43,960 nt of DNA, taken from NCBI RefSeq assembly GCF_025821625.1, contig NZ_JACKSH010000192.1, positions 1 through 43,960 of the forward strand, written 5' to 3'. A model generated the notes under the pieces. The model had not been told where the DNA came from, did not search any database, and was given only the letters and a program-made list of their open reading frames with translations. Source of the DNA: Mycolicibacterium pyrenivorans. Lineage in GTDB: Bacteria > Actinomycetota > Actinomycetes > Mycobacteriales > Mycobacteriaceae. This document shows, one piece after another, positions 24,288 to 32,857 of this stretch. A program made the translations under genes and the position numbers. How positions within the stretch are numbered: the stretch's first letter is position 1; each line of letters starts with the position of its first letter.

Positions 24288-26462
24288 GTGAGTAAGACCG
24301 CCAGCGCCTCCAGCCTTGCCATCACCGACGAACACCAGGACCTCGCCGCGGCCGCGGCGGGGCAGCTCACCCGGTTGGGCACGCCGGCCAAGGCCAGAGC
24401 GACGCTCGACGGCGGGTCCACGCATCCCTCCGAACTGTGGTCGGCGGCAACCGAACTCGGCTGGACGGGGCTGGCGATCGCCGAGGATGCGGGCGGGTCG
24501 GGCTTCGGCCTCGCCGAGCTCGCCGTGGTGCTCGAGTCCCAGGGGCGCCAGCTGAGCCCCGGGCCGTTCCTGCCCAGCGTCTCGGCGGCGGTGGTCATCG
24601 ACCGCTGCGCCCCCGACTCCGTCCGCGCCGACCTGTTACCCGGATTGGCCGCCGGCCAGACCGTCGCCGCGCTCGGCGTGTCGGGGTCCGCCTCGGTGGG
24701 CTCCGACCTGACGGTCACCGGTGAGTGCTCCGTGGTGCTGGGTGCGCCGGACGCCGACATCCTGGTGCTGGTCGCCGGTGAGGACGTCGTGGTCGTCGAC
24801 GCGGGAGCCGACGGGGTCACGGTCGCCGCACTGGACGCACTGGACACCACCCGCAGCGTCGGATCGGTGACGTTGCGTGACGTCGCCGTGCCCGCTGACC
24901 GCGTGCTGCGCGGCGCCGCCCGCAACGCACGGACGGTGTTCCGGATCCTGGCGTCGGCCGAGGCCGTCGGCGTCAGCTGGGCGGCGCTGGAGATGGCGGT
25001 CGAGTACGCCAAGGTGCGCGAACAGTTCGGCCGCACCATCGGCACCTTCCAGGCGGTCAAGCACCACGCCGCCAACATGCTCGTCAACGCCGAGGTCGCC
25101 ACCGCGGCCACCTGGGACGCGGCCCGCGCCGATGATCTCGACAGCGCCTCCTTCCCCGCCGCCGTCGCGGCCGCGCTGGCGATCCGGGCACAGGTGTTCA
25201 ACACGCAGAACAACATTCAGCTGCACGGCGGCATCGGTTTCACATGGGAGCACGACTCCCACCTCTATCTGCGCCGGGCCCGAATGCTGGCCGCGCTGAT
25301 GGCCGACGGCGCCGACCCGCTCGTCGACGTCGTCGAGGGACAGCGCAGCGGCCAGGCTCGCGGCGCGTCCTTCTCCCTGCCTCCGGAGTCCGAGGAGTAC
25401 CGCAGCCAGGCGCGCGAGGCGGCGGCCACCGCCCGGTCGCTGCCCGCCGACCGGCAGCGGGACTTCCTCGTCGAATCCGGGTACCTGGTCCCGCACTGGC
25501 CCAAGCCGTGGGGGCGCGGCGCCGAGGTCCTCGAACAACTCGTCATCGAGGAGGAGTTCGCCGACGTCGACCGCCCCGACATGGGGATCACCGGCTGGGT
25601 GGCGCTGACGATCGCCCAGGCGGGAACCGACGAGCAGCGGGAGCGCTGGGTCGCGCCGGTTTTGCGGGGGCAGGTGATGTGGTGCCAGCTGTTCTCCGAG
25701 CCGGGTGCGGGTTCGGACGCGGCGGCCGTGCGCACGTCGGCCAAGAAGGTGGACGGCGGCTGGCGGGTCACCGGGCAGAAGGTCTGGACGAGCCTGGCGC
25801 ACCTGTGCCAGTGGGGTCTGGCCACGGTGCGCACCGATCCCGACGCCGCCAAGCACGCCGGTGTCACGATGATGGCGATCGACATGAATGCCGAAGGGGT
25901 GACGGTGAATCCGCTGCGGGGGCTCACCGGCGACTCGCACTTCAACGAGGTGTTCTTCGACGACGTGTTCGTGCCGGATGCCGACGTCGTCGGCGACGTG
26001 AACAAGGGCTGGCTGGTGGCCCGCGCGACGCTGGGCAACGAGCGTGTCTCCATCGGCGGAGGTTCGGGGGCGCCCACCGGCACCACCCCGGATCATCTGG
26101 TCAAGCTGCTCGACAGCTCCCCGGCCGCGGCCATGCACACCCTGCGTGCCGGCGAGGTGATCGCCGAGATCCACACGCTGCGGCTGCTCAACCTGCGCCG
26201 GGCCACCCGGGCCATCGCAGGCGCCGAGCCCGGGCCGGAGGGCAACGTGACGAAGCTGCTGGTCGCCGAGTCCGGCCAGCGGCTCACCGAGCTGGCCTTC
26301 GAGTTGGCGGGCACCGCCGCGGTGGTCGAGCAGACACCGCAGCTGACCCGTGGTTACCTGGGCAACCGCGCGATGACCATCGCGGGCGGCACCTCCGAGA
26401 TCACCCGCAACACGATCGCCGAGCGGATCCTCGGCCTGCCGCGGGACCCCCTGCTTCGGTGA
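24288..26462 (+). CDS. Two-domain fused acyl-CoA dehydrogenase (FadE6/FadE22/FadE34-like)
   Basis: The 724-residue protein joins two acyl-CoA dehydrogenase units. The N-terminal unit (~1-360) has VREQFGRTIGTFQAVKHHAA and LHGGIGFTWEHDSHLYLRRA. The C-terminal unit has LFSEPGAGSDAAAVRTSA, VTGQKVWTSLAHLCQWG and MTIAGGTSEITRNTIAERIL. Such fusions in mycobacteria replace heterodimeric enzymes of fatty-acid or sterol side-chain oxidation. GTG 24288 is preceded by a weak AGAAGAGG. The promoter region has a CRP-type site and a second palindrome, which suggests carbon-status control. LipW follows after 39 bases. Confidence 0.88.
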   Translation: MSKTASASSLAITDEHQDLAAAAAGQLTRLGTPAKARATLDGGSTHPSELWSAATELGWTGLAIAEDAGGSGFGLAELAVVLESQGRQLSPGPFLPSVSAAVVIDRCAPDSVRADLLPGLAAGQTVAALGVSGSASVGSDLTVTGECSVVLGAPDADILVLVAGEDVVVVDAGADGVTVAALDALDTTRSVGSVTLRDVAVPADRVLRGAARNARTVFRILASAEAVGVSWAALEMAVEYAKVREQFGRTIGTFQAVKHHAANMLVNAEVATAATWDAARADDLDSASFPAAVAAALAIRAQVFNTQNNIQLHGGIGFTWEHDSHLYLRRARMLAALMADGADPLVDVVEGQRSGQARGASFSLPPESEEYRSQAREAAATARSLPADRQRDFLVESGYLVPHWPKPWGRGAEVLEQLVIEEEFADVDRPDMGITGWVALTIAQAGTDEQRERWVAPVLRGQVMWCQLFSEPGAGSDAAAVRTSAKKVDGGWRVTGQKVWTSLAHLCQWGLATVRTDPDAAKHAGVTMMAIDMNAEGVTVNPLRGLTGDSHFNEVFFDDVFVPDADVVGDVNKGWLVARATLGNERVSIGGGSGAPTGTTPDHLVKLLDSSPAAAMHTLRAGEVIAEIHTLRLLNLRRATRAIAGAEPGPEGNVTKLLVAESGQRLTELAFELAGTAAVVEQTPQLTRGYLGNRAMTIAGGTSEITRNTIAERILGLPRDPLLR

Positions 26463-26501
26463 TCGGCGCCGCCGCCGGGGCGGGGTGCGCATACTGGTCG
26501 G

Positions 26502-27425
26502 GTGCCCAAGAGCAGGATCCGCCCGGACTTCCATCCCGAGTTGCGACGCAGCGCCCGGCTGCTGCCGAAGCAGATGATCACACCGCTGACGCTGCCGTTC
26601 ATCCGGGCGGCGAGCCGCCTGATGTGGCGGAACGACCCCGACGGCCCCGACGCACCAGAGGTGCTCACGCTGCCGTCCGGCGTCGGGGTGCGGCTGTACC
26701 GCCCCACCGGGGCGTCCGGTCGGGGACCGGCGCTGCTGTGGATCCACGGCGGCGGTTACGTCATCGGTGACGCCGCCCAGGACGACGTGCTGTGCCGCCG
26801 GTTCGCCCGCGAACTCGGCGCCACCGTGGCGTCGGTGAACTATCGCCTGGCGCCCGAGCATCCCTACCCGGCACCCGTCGAGGACTGCTACTCGGCGCTG
26901 ACCTGGCTGAGCGCGCTGCCCTCTGTGGATTCCGCGCGGGTCGCGATCGGCGGAGCCAGCGCAGGCGGCGGGCTGGCCGCCGCACTGGCGCTGCTGACCC
27001 GTGACCGTGGCCAGATCCCTTTGGCGGCACAGCTTCTCGTCTATCCGATGATCGACGACCGCACCGTGCTACGCACCGACCTCGACAACCCGGGACACCG
27101 GCTGTGGAACCAGTCGAGCAACAAGTTCGGCTGGCGCGCCTACCTGGGTGACGCCGATCCGGAGGTCGCCGTCCCCGCGCGCCGCACCGATCTCGCCGGG
27201 CTGCCGCCTGCATGGATCGGCGTCGGGACACTGGACCTCTTCCACGACGAGGACCTCGCCTACGGTGAGCGGTTACGGGCCGCCGGGGTGCCGTGCGAGG
27301 TCATGGTGGTCGAAGGCGCATTCCACGGCTTCGACGGCATCGCGCCGAAAGCCGATGTGTCGCAGTCGTTCTTCGCCAGTCAGTGCGCGCTGCTGAGAAC
27401 GGCGTTTGCACCCGCGGCGGCCTGA
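26502..27425 (+). CDS. lipW: HSL-family esterase/lipase (LipW-like)
   Basis: This 307-residue alpha/beta hydrolase belongs to the hormone-sensitive-lipase group: oxyanion motif IHGGGYVIGD, nucleophile elbow GGASAGGGLAAAL, acid in GTLDLFHDEDL and histidine in EGAFHGFDG. It hydrolyses acyl esters. Length and place match Rv0217c (302 residues, from memory). GTG 26502 is the start. It is downstream of the fused fadE and probably co-transcribed; its stop lies seven bases from the stop of the convergent amidohydrolase gene. Confidence 0.85.
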   Translation: MPKSRIRPDFHPELRRSARLLPKQMITPLTLPFIRAASRLMWRNDPDGPDAPEVLTLPSGVGVRLYRPTGASGRGPALLWIHGGGYVIGDAAQDDVLCRRFARELGATVASVNYRLAPEHPYPAPVEDCYSALTWLSALPSVDSARVAIGGASAGGGLAAALALLTRDRGQIPLAAQLLVYPMIDDRTVLRTDLDNPGHRLWNQSSNKFGWRAYLGDADPEVAVPARRTDLAGLPPAWIGVGTLDLFHDEDLAYGERLRAAGVPCEVMVVEGAFHGFDGIAPKADVSQSFFASQCALLRTAFAPAAA

Positions 27426-27431
27426 CCTCTT

Positions 27432-28730
27432 TCAGCACCTTTCGAAGACGACCTCACCGGCGATGACGGTCGCGGCCACCAGGCCGGCGTCCAGCTCACC
27501 GAGCGCCTCGGTCGGCGGTGCCGACAGCACGCACAGGTCGCCGGGCGCTCCCGGCTCGACCCGGCGGCGCGACGCGGGCCGACCCGGCTCACCGAGGAAC
27601 ATCACCAACGCCTCTGGCGCCGAGACACGTTCGGCCTCACCCAGAACCGTGCCGGAGGCGGTGCGGCGGTGCACCGCCGCACGCATCGCCGCCCACGGAT
27701 CCGCGTCGCCGAAGGGTGCGTCGGTCGACAACACGACGGGAACCCCCGCCCGCCGCAACGAGGCCACCCGCCACAGTTCGTGGTGCTCGGCGGCGGGCAC
27801 GTCGACCAGATACTGATCGCCGCGCTCGGCGACGAAGTTGGGCTGCGTCACCACCGTCGTTGCGCCGGCCGCGAGGTCGGCCACGCTCGCGTCGGGCACC
27901 ACCGCGGCGTGCTCGATGCGGTCGTGGGGATGGCGACCGGCGCAGCGCAGCGCCGCCAGCGTGACCACGAGTTGGGCCGCCGTCACGCAGTGCACCGCAA
28001 CCGGAACGTCTGCGGCATGCCGATCGTCGATCCACCGGATCAACCCGTCGAGGTCGAGGTCGTCGTCGTGCAGGATGCGCTTGCCCGGCGCCAGACAGTG
28101 CACCCTCTGGCGCAGTTCGCCGCTCCGGTGTCGCAGACTCTCGACGTCCTCGGCCGTGAGGTCCGGGGTGGCGTCGGTGACGCCGGTGACCCCGTACCGG
28201 CTCAGCCGCGCGCTGAGCGCCGTGAGGTCGGGTTCGCTGCGCGACAGGGCCTTCGCCCAGGTGCCGTCCGCGCTGCGCAACCGACCGTCGGGGTGGTCTT
28301 CGAGCCCCACCCGGATCAGCCCGGCAGTGTTCAGTGTCCACAGCACGCCGCTGCGGTGCTGGACGCGCACCGGGGTCGTCGGTGACACCTCGTCGAGGAC
28401 ATGACGATCCAGCGGCCCGGCGGCGGCTTCGTGGTAACCGACGGCGCGGATCCAGCCGTCGTCGCCGATGTCGGCGCCGGCCAGGATGCGCGCGAGTTCC
28501 TGTCTGCCCCGGACCTCGCCGGGGCCGACGCGGACCGAGTGCAGGGCCGCGGCCGCGGCACGCACGTGCATGTGGTGGTCGTGCAGTCCGGGAAGCACGG
28601 TGCCGCCCGCGGCGTCGTACACCGCCTCGCCGCTGCGGGCCGTCAGGTGCCCGGCCACCGCCACGATCCGCGCTCCGACGCGGATGTCGGCTCGGGTGCC
28701 GTCGAGCAGCACCGCCCGCCGGATCAGCAT
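27432..28730 (-). CDS. Amidohydrolase family protein (YtcJ/amidohydrolase_3-like)
   Basis: This 432-residue protein has the amidohydrolase layout: an N-terminal beta-sandwich strand set, metal-binding HDHHMHVRA near residue 50, HCVTAAQL and HDRIEHAAVV (further metal histidines) and the conserved aspartate in LSTDAPFGDADPW. It hydrolyses a C-N or C-O bond of an unknown, perhaps cyclic, substrate. It overlaps the end of the CoA-transferase gene by seven bases (28724-28730). In a lipid-degradation operon it could open a ring or lactam; this is inference only. ATG 28730 was chosen over far longer antisense frames. Confidence 0.8.
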   Translation of the reverse strand: MLIRRAVLLDGTRADIRVGARIVAVAGHLTARSGEAVYDAAGGTVLPGLHDHHMHVRAAAAALHSVRVGPGEVRGRQELARILAGADIGDDGWIRAVGYHEAAAGPLDRHVLDEVSPTTPVRVQHRSGVLWTLNTAGLIRVGLEDHPDGRLRSADGTWAKALSRSEPDLTALSARLSRYGVTGVTDATPDLTAEDVESLRHRSGELRQRVHCLAPGKRILHDDDLDLDGLIRWIDDRHAADVPVAVHCVTAAQLVVTLAALRCAGRHPHDRIEHAAVVPDASVADLAAGATTVVTQPNFVAERGDQYLVDVPAAEHHELWRVASLRRAGVPVVLSTDAPFGDADPWAAMRAAVHRRTASGTVLGEAERVSAPEALVMFLGEPGRPASRRRVEPGAPGDLCVLSAPPTEALGELDAGLVAATVIAGEVVFERC

Positions 28731-29860
28731 GAGGTGACGAGCCGTCGGGCCACCAGGCGGTCGACGGCAGCGTTGTCGGATCCGAGCCGCGCCGCCCTCG
28801 GCCGTGCCGACGGTGCTGCGGTGCAGATGATCTCGTCCTGGTGCGGCAGCTGCGCGTACTGTGCGGCCACCGCCGCCATCGACAGCTCGACAAGCTCGCC
28901 ACCGCCGCGGGCGCGCGATTCCATGACCGCGAGCGCCGCATGCAGGCCCGTCAGCGGGTCGGCGATCGCATCCCCGCAGAAAACCGGCGCGTCGGCGGCG
29001 CCGCCGACGAGGCCACCCGACACCGCGGCGTCGTCGCCGAAGGCAACCCAGTTCGCGCGGTCCCCGTCGGTGCCGTGGCCGGTGATCCGCACCCAGATCC
29101 TGCCGTCCCTGGCGGGATGGTCCGCCGGTCCGAGCCCGCGGCGTTCCAGGGCGGCGGGCCGGGAGGACTCGATCACCACGTCGGCGGCGCCCAGCAGCCT
29201 CGCCAGGGATCCCGGGTGGGCGAAATCCGCTTCGTACGAGAGCTTTCCGCCGTTGATCCAGTCGAAGAACGCCAGCGGTCCCGCTCGGGTGCCGTCGGGC
29301 CGCGTGGCGCTCTCCACCTTCACCACCGTCGCTCCGGCCAGCGCCAACAGCATGCCGCACAGCGGACCCGCCCACATCGACGACATGTCGACGACCAGAA
29401 GGTCGGTCACGGCAGCCGGCGTCGCACGCCCGCCCGTGCGCCGCACCCGGGGAGGGCCTGCCGTGGTCTCCCCGAGCACCCCGATGGGCAGGCCGAGCAG
29501 ACGCGCACGCTCGGCGAACGCCGCGACGCCGACCTCGGGTATCCGCCACTCGACGGCGGCCCACGGATCGCCTGCGACGCTGTCGGACTCGACCAGGGCA
29601 GGCACGGCGTCGACGTCGTCCGGCCGCGACAGGGTGAGCGCGCACCAGCCGTCGTCCCCGGACATCAGCCGGGTGGCTCCGCCCGCCGAGACCCGGCCGC
29701 GGTCCTGGAGTCCGAGGAGCGCCGCGCGCCCGCCGATCAACTGCTGGGCATCGACGTTGCGGCCGTCGATCCCCGCGAGCGACGCCAGCGACTCCGCGGT
29801 CCCGCGCGCCTGCGCGAGGACCGCGGCGGGGAGGCGCAGTGCGGTGTCCGGGGAGCCCAC
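28724..29860 (-). CDS. CaiB/BaiF-type CoA transferase with unusual domain order
   Basis: The 378-residue protein contains the CaiB core starting near residue 180: LLVVDMSSMWAGPLCGMLLA, ALAGATVVKVES, VVIESSRPAALERRGL, WVRITGHGTDG, and DAIADPLTGLHAALAV where the catalytic aspartate is expected. In family III CoA transferases this core is normally N-terminal. Here ~175 residues precede it, and they resemble the usual C-terminal segment (DDGWCALTLSRPDDVDAVPA, then AFAERARLLGLPIGVLGE). It transfers CoA between acids. It lies 20 bases downstream of the hydratase gene. Confidence 0.8.
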   Translation of the reverse strand: MGSPDTALRLPAAVLAQARGTAESLASLAGIDGRNVDAQQLIGGRAALLGLQDRGRVSAGGATRLMSGDDGWCALTLSRPDDVDAVPALVESDSVAGDPWAAVEWRIPEVGVAAFAERARLLGLPIGVLGETTAGPPRVRRTGGRATPAAVTDLLVVDMSSMWAGPLCGMLLALAGATVVKVESATRPDGTRAGPLAFFDWINGGKLSYEADFAHPGSLARLLGAADVVIESSRPAALERRGLGPADHPARDGRIWVRITGHGTDGDRANWVAFGDDAAVSGGLVGGAADAPVFCGDAIADPLTGLHAALAVMESRARGGGELVELSMAAVAAQYAQLPHQDEIICTAAPSARPRAARLGSDNAAVDRLVARRLVTSC

Positions 29861-29880
29861 CCCACCATTGTGGAGGCCGT

Positions 29881-30876
29881 TCAGAACATCAAGCCGGTGA
29901 ACCGCCAGTCCAGCACCTGGTTGTCGTCGTCGGGCCCTGAGCCCGATGCGGCGTAGACCGTCGACCGCAGGTGCAGCACCCCTCCGCGTCCGCCGGGCAG
30001 GGGCTCGGCCGCCTCGACGCTGAGTTCGCTGTAGAGCGTGTCGTTCTCGTGCACCGGTCCGGTGTGATCGCAGGAGTCCCAGCCCAGAACGGTGACGAGG
30101 TTGGGCAACAGTCGGGTGGCCTGGGCCAGCGCGAGCCCGATCGCGTGCCCGCCGTAGACCAGCCGCTGCCCCCCGACCCGTGAATCATGATGGGTGGCAG
30201 CGATGTTCAGCGACAGCCGGGCCAGTTCCGGCGCACTGCTCACCACGTCGGCGGTGCTCTGCAGGACGGTTCCGACCAGCGCGGGATCGAAGTGGGGGCC
30301 CGGCACCCGGGACCGGAACGCCTCGGCGTCCCAGCCGGCGGTGGGGTCGGGCGCGGGTGCGGGCGCGGCCTCGGCGCCTATCTCCGCGAGGTCGTCGTTG
30401 TGCCCGGTCTCGATGTTGCCATTGCTCAATGGCAACATCGCGCAGCGGTAGAAGTCCAGCACCAGCCGGCCCACCCCGTCGATGGTGGTCATCCGCAGCG
30501 CGGCCAGCCCCGTCGGGCCCCGGCCGGGCCTCGCCGAGTTCTGCTTCAGGCCGACCACCTCGGTGCGGGTGAACAGCGCGTCGCCGAGGGCCGGGAAGCG
30601 GTGGAAGGTCAGTCCGCGATAGAACAGGTTGGCCTTGACCCGTTGCGTCACCACCGTGGACTGCCCGATGGCCACGTCGCACACCAGCGCGGGGTGGGCC
30701 AACGACGTCGTCGCCCCGGCCACCAGTGCCGACAGTTCGGCGTCCAGCGGCAGCCGCAACCGGTCTCCGATGATCGCCTGATGCGCCGCGGCCATGCCCG
30801 CGGTCAGCGTCACCGACGGCGCCGCGTCGAACACCTGTCCGACGTGCAGGTCGTCGAAGAAGGGTCCGCCCACCAT
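29881..30876 (-). CDS. Double-hotdog (MaoC-like) enoyl-CoA hydratase family protein (Rv0216-like)
   Basis: This 331-residue protein starts MVGGPFFDDLHVGQVFDAA, and two hotdog domains are implied by its length and by the second-half segment GGQRLVYGGHAIGLALAQAT with DSCDHTGPVHENDTLYSEL, typical of MaoC hydratases. It matches Rv0216 (337 residues, from memory), whose acyl substrate is unknown. ATG 30876 was preferred over an ATG at 30945 because residues before it look non-coding. A palindrome of the GntR-type site begins at its start codon. It heads a minus-strand operon with the CoA transferase and amidohydrolase. Confidence 0.83.
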   Translation of the reverse strand: MVGGPFFDDLHVGQVFDAAPSVTLTAGMAAAHQAIIGDRLRLPLDAELSALVAGATTSLAHPALVCDVAIGQSTVVTQRVKANLFYRGLTFHRFPALGDALFTRTEVVGLKQNSARPGRGPTGLAALRMTTIDGVGRLVLDFYRCAMLPLSNGNIETGHNDDLAEIGAEAAPAPAPDPTAGWDAEAFRSRVPGPHFDPALVGTVLQSTADVVSSAPELARLSLNIAATHHDSRVGGQRLVYGGHAIGLALAQATRLLPNLVTVLGWDSCDHTGPVHENDTLYSELSVEAAEPLPGGRGGVLHLRSTVYAASGSGPDDDNQVLDWRFTGLMF

Positions 30877-30889
30877 TTGGCCGTACAAA
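30876..30889. promoter_or_regulatory. Operator copy 1 at the hydratase start
   Basis: TTTGGCCGTACAAA has symmetric arms TTTG/CAAA around a GCCGTA centre and abuts the hydratase ATG on the minus strand. It shares the 10-base core TGGCCGTACA with copy 2, in the same orientation, 57 bases away. Confidence 0.6.
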
Positions 30890-30932
30890 GTCACAGCTGG
30901 CCATGCTGGCATCGAGCGCAGCATCGTGTCAA

Positions 30933-30946
30933 TATGGCCGTACATT
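30933..30946. promoter_or_regulatory. Operator copy 2 before fadE3
   Basis: TATGGCCGTACATT has ATG/CAT arms around the same GCCGTA centre and repeats the core TGGCCGTACA of copy 1. It ends just before the AGGAGG of fadE3. The GntR/HutC regulator encoded at 32129 is the natural candidate to bind both. Confidence 0.6.
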
Positions 30947-30962
30947 TAGGAGGATTTGAGCC

Positions 30963-32123
30963 GTGAGCATCCAGTTGGTCGAAGAAGAGGCACTCCTGGT
31001 CGAGACCGTCCGCGCGTTCGTCGACCGCGACGTCAAACCCACCGTCCGCGACGTCGAGCACGCCAACGAATACCCCGAGGCGTGGATCGAGCAGATGAAG
31101 CGCATCGGCATCTACGGTCTGGCCATCCCCGAGGAGTACGGCGGCACCCCGGTGTCGACCCGGTGCTATGTCGAGGTCACCCAGGAGTTGTCGCGCGGCT
31201 GGATGAGCCTGGCAGGCGCGATGGGCGGACACACCGTGGTGGCGAAGCTGCTGACCCTGTTCGGCACCGAGGACCAGAAGCAGCGCTACCTGCCCGAGAT
31301 GGCGACCGGGGCGACCCGCGCGACGATGGCGCTGACCGAACCCGGCGGCGGGTCGGACCTGCAGAACATGACCACCACGGCGCTGCCGTCCGAAGGCGAC
31401 GGACTGACCATCAACGGGTCGAAGACCTGGATCAGCAATGCGCGGCGCGCTGGGCTGATCGCGCTGCTGTGCAAGACCGACCCGGCCGCCGACCCCCCGC
31501 ATCGGGGCATCTCGGTGGTGCTGGTCGAGCAGGGCACCACCGGGCTGTCGGTGTCCCGGGATCTACCCAAGCTCGGCTACAAGGGGGTGGAGAGTTGTGA
31601 ACTGGCCTTCGAGGACTGCCGGGTGCCTGCGACGGCGATCCTGGGCGGAGCCCCGGGCCGGGGGTTCGCGCAGATGATGAAGGGCCTCGAGACCGGCCGC
31701 ATCCAGGTGGCGTCGCGGGCCCTCGGGGTGGCGACGGCGGCGCTCGAGGACGCGCTGCGCTACGCCCAGGACCGGGAGAGCTTCGGCCAGCCGATCTGGA
31801 AGCACCAGGCGGTCGGCCACTACCTGGCCGACATGGCGACCAAACTGACCGCGGCACGTCAGCTCACGCTGTACGCGGCCGATCGCTACGACAGCGGAGA
31901 ACGCGCCGACATGGAAGCGGGGATGGCCAAGCTGTTCGCCTCGGAGGTGGCGATGGAGATCGCGCTCAACGCCGTGCGGATCCACGGTGGCTACGGTTAC
32001 TCGACGGAGTACGACGTCGAGCGCTACTTCAGGGATGCGCCCCTGATGATCGTGGGCGAGGGCACCAACGAGATCCAGCGCAACGTCATCGCCGCGCAAC
32101 TGGTGGCCCGGGGCGGGATCTGA
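30963..32123 (+). CDS. fadE3: Acyl-CoA dehydrogenase (FadE3-like)
   Basis: This 386-residue single-domain enzyme has MALTEPGGGSDLQNMTTTAL (FAD-binding), INGSKTWISNARRAGLIALL, the family signature EYGGTPVSTRCYVE and RIHGGYGYSTEYDVERYFRDA, and the catalytic glutamate in VGEGTNEIQRNVIA. It introduces the 2,3-double bond in an acyl-CoA. AGGAGG lies nine bases before GTG 30963. It is divergent from the hydratase gene, with a shared operator region, and followed after five bases by gntR. Place and sequence match Rv0215c. Confidence 0.9.
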   Translation: MSIQLVEEEALLVETVRAFVDRDVKPTVRDVEHANEYPEAWIEQMKRIGIYGLAIPEEYGGTPVSTRCYVEVTQELSRGWMSLAGAMGGHTVVAKLLTLFGTEDQKQRYLPEMATGATRATMALTEPGGGSDLQNMTTTALPSEGDGLTINGSKTWISNARRAGLIALLCKTDPAADPPHRGISVVLVEQGTTGLSVSRDLPKLGYKGVESCELAFEDCRVPATAILGGAPGRGFAQMMKGLETGRIQVASRALGVATAALEDALRYAQDRESFGQPIWKHQAVGHYLADMATKLTAARQLTLYAADRYDSGERADMEAGMAKLFASEVAMEIALNAVRIHGGYGYSTEYDVERYFRDAPLMIVGEGTNEIQRNVIAAQLVARGGI

Positions 32124-32128
32124 GGCCG

Positions 32129-32857
32129 ATGCGCCCGGAGCCGGCATACCAGTTGCTGCGCGAGCGGTTGCGCGGCGAGATCGCCGCGGGGCGCTACCGC
32201 GACGGTGCCCGGCTGCCGACCGAGTCAGAACTCGTTGCCCAGCAAGGGGTTTCGCGGCAGACTGTGCGCCGGGCGTTTCAGGACCTGGTGGCCGAGGGCG
32301 TGGTGGTCCGGGTGCCGGGCCGTGGCAGTTACGCCACCGAGCGGGGCAGACGCTACCTGCGCCAGCTCGGGTCGATCGAGGACCTGATGAGTCTCTCCGA
32401 CGACACCACGATGGAGGTGCTCGACGGTCTGCGCCGCCGCGTGGACGTGGAGGCGTCGAGCCGGCTGCGCTCCGACGGAGACGTGGTGTACTCGGTGGTG
32501 TTCCGGCGGCTGCACGACGGAATCGCGTTCGGACACACCACCGTCCACCTCCCGCCCGACGTCGCCACCAGGGTGTTGTCCTGCCCGGATCTCGCCACCG
32601 GCGCCGCGAGCACCCACACCGTGATCGGACTGCTCGAACCGCATCTCGATGCGCCGATCGCCGAAGCGGCGCAGTCGATCACGGTCGGCGCCGCCGGGGA
32701 GCCGGTCGCCGCCGCGGTGGGCTGCCCGACGGGTCATCCGATGCTGCGGGTGGACCGGCTGTACGCCGACGAGCACGGCCGTCCGGTGGAGCTGTCGGTC
32801 AGTCACTTCCTGCCCGAGCAGTACACCTACCGAGTCACGCTGCGCCGGTCGGGCTGA
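32129..32857 (+). CDS. GntR-family regulator, HutC subfamily (UTRA domain)
   Basis: This 242-residue protein has a winged helix (residues ~5-70; LPTESELVAQQGVSRQTVRR, then GVVVRVPGRGSYATERG) and a C-terminal UTRA effector domain (~90-235) including YSVVFRRLHDGIAFGHT and PMLRVDRLYADEHGRPVELS. It probably senses an acyl or sugar-like ligand and controls the adjoining fadE3/hydratase operons through the TGGCCGTACA sites. It follows fadE3 by five bases and is co-transcribed. Its 3' end overlaps the convergent enoyl-CoA hydratase gene by 23 bases (32835-32857). Confidence 0.87.
   Translation: MRPEPAYQLLRERLRGEIAAGRYRDGARLPTESELVAQQGVSRQTVRRAFQDLVAEGVVVRVPGRGSYATERGRRYLRQLGSIEDLMSLSDDTTMEVLDGLRRRVDVEASSRLRSDGDVVYSVVFRRLHDGIAFGHTTVHLPPDVATRVLSCPDLATGAASTHTVIGLLEPHLDAPIAEAAQSITVGAAGEPVAAAVGCPTGHPMLRVDRLYADEHGRPVELSVSHFLPEQYTYRVTLRRSG

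Noticed and set aside
22886..25216. Long minus-strand frame of 776 codons that would extend lipC
   Set aside because: The part upstream of 24118 is antisense to the fused fadE and reads as low-complexity Ser/Ala/Thr sequence. It reflects high-GC codon bias.
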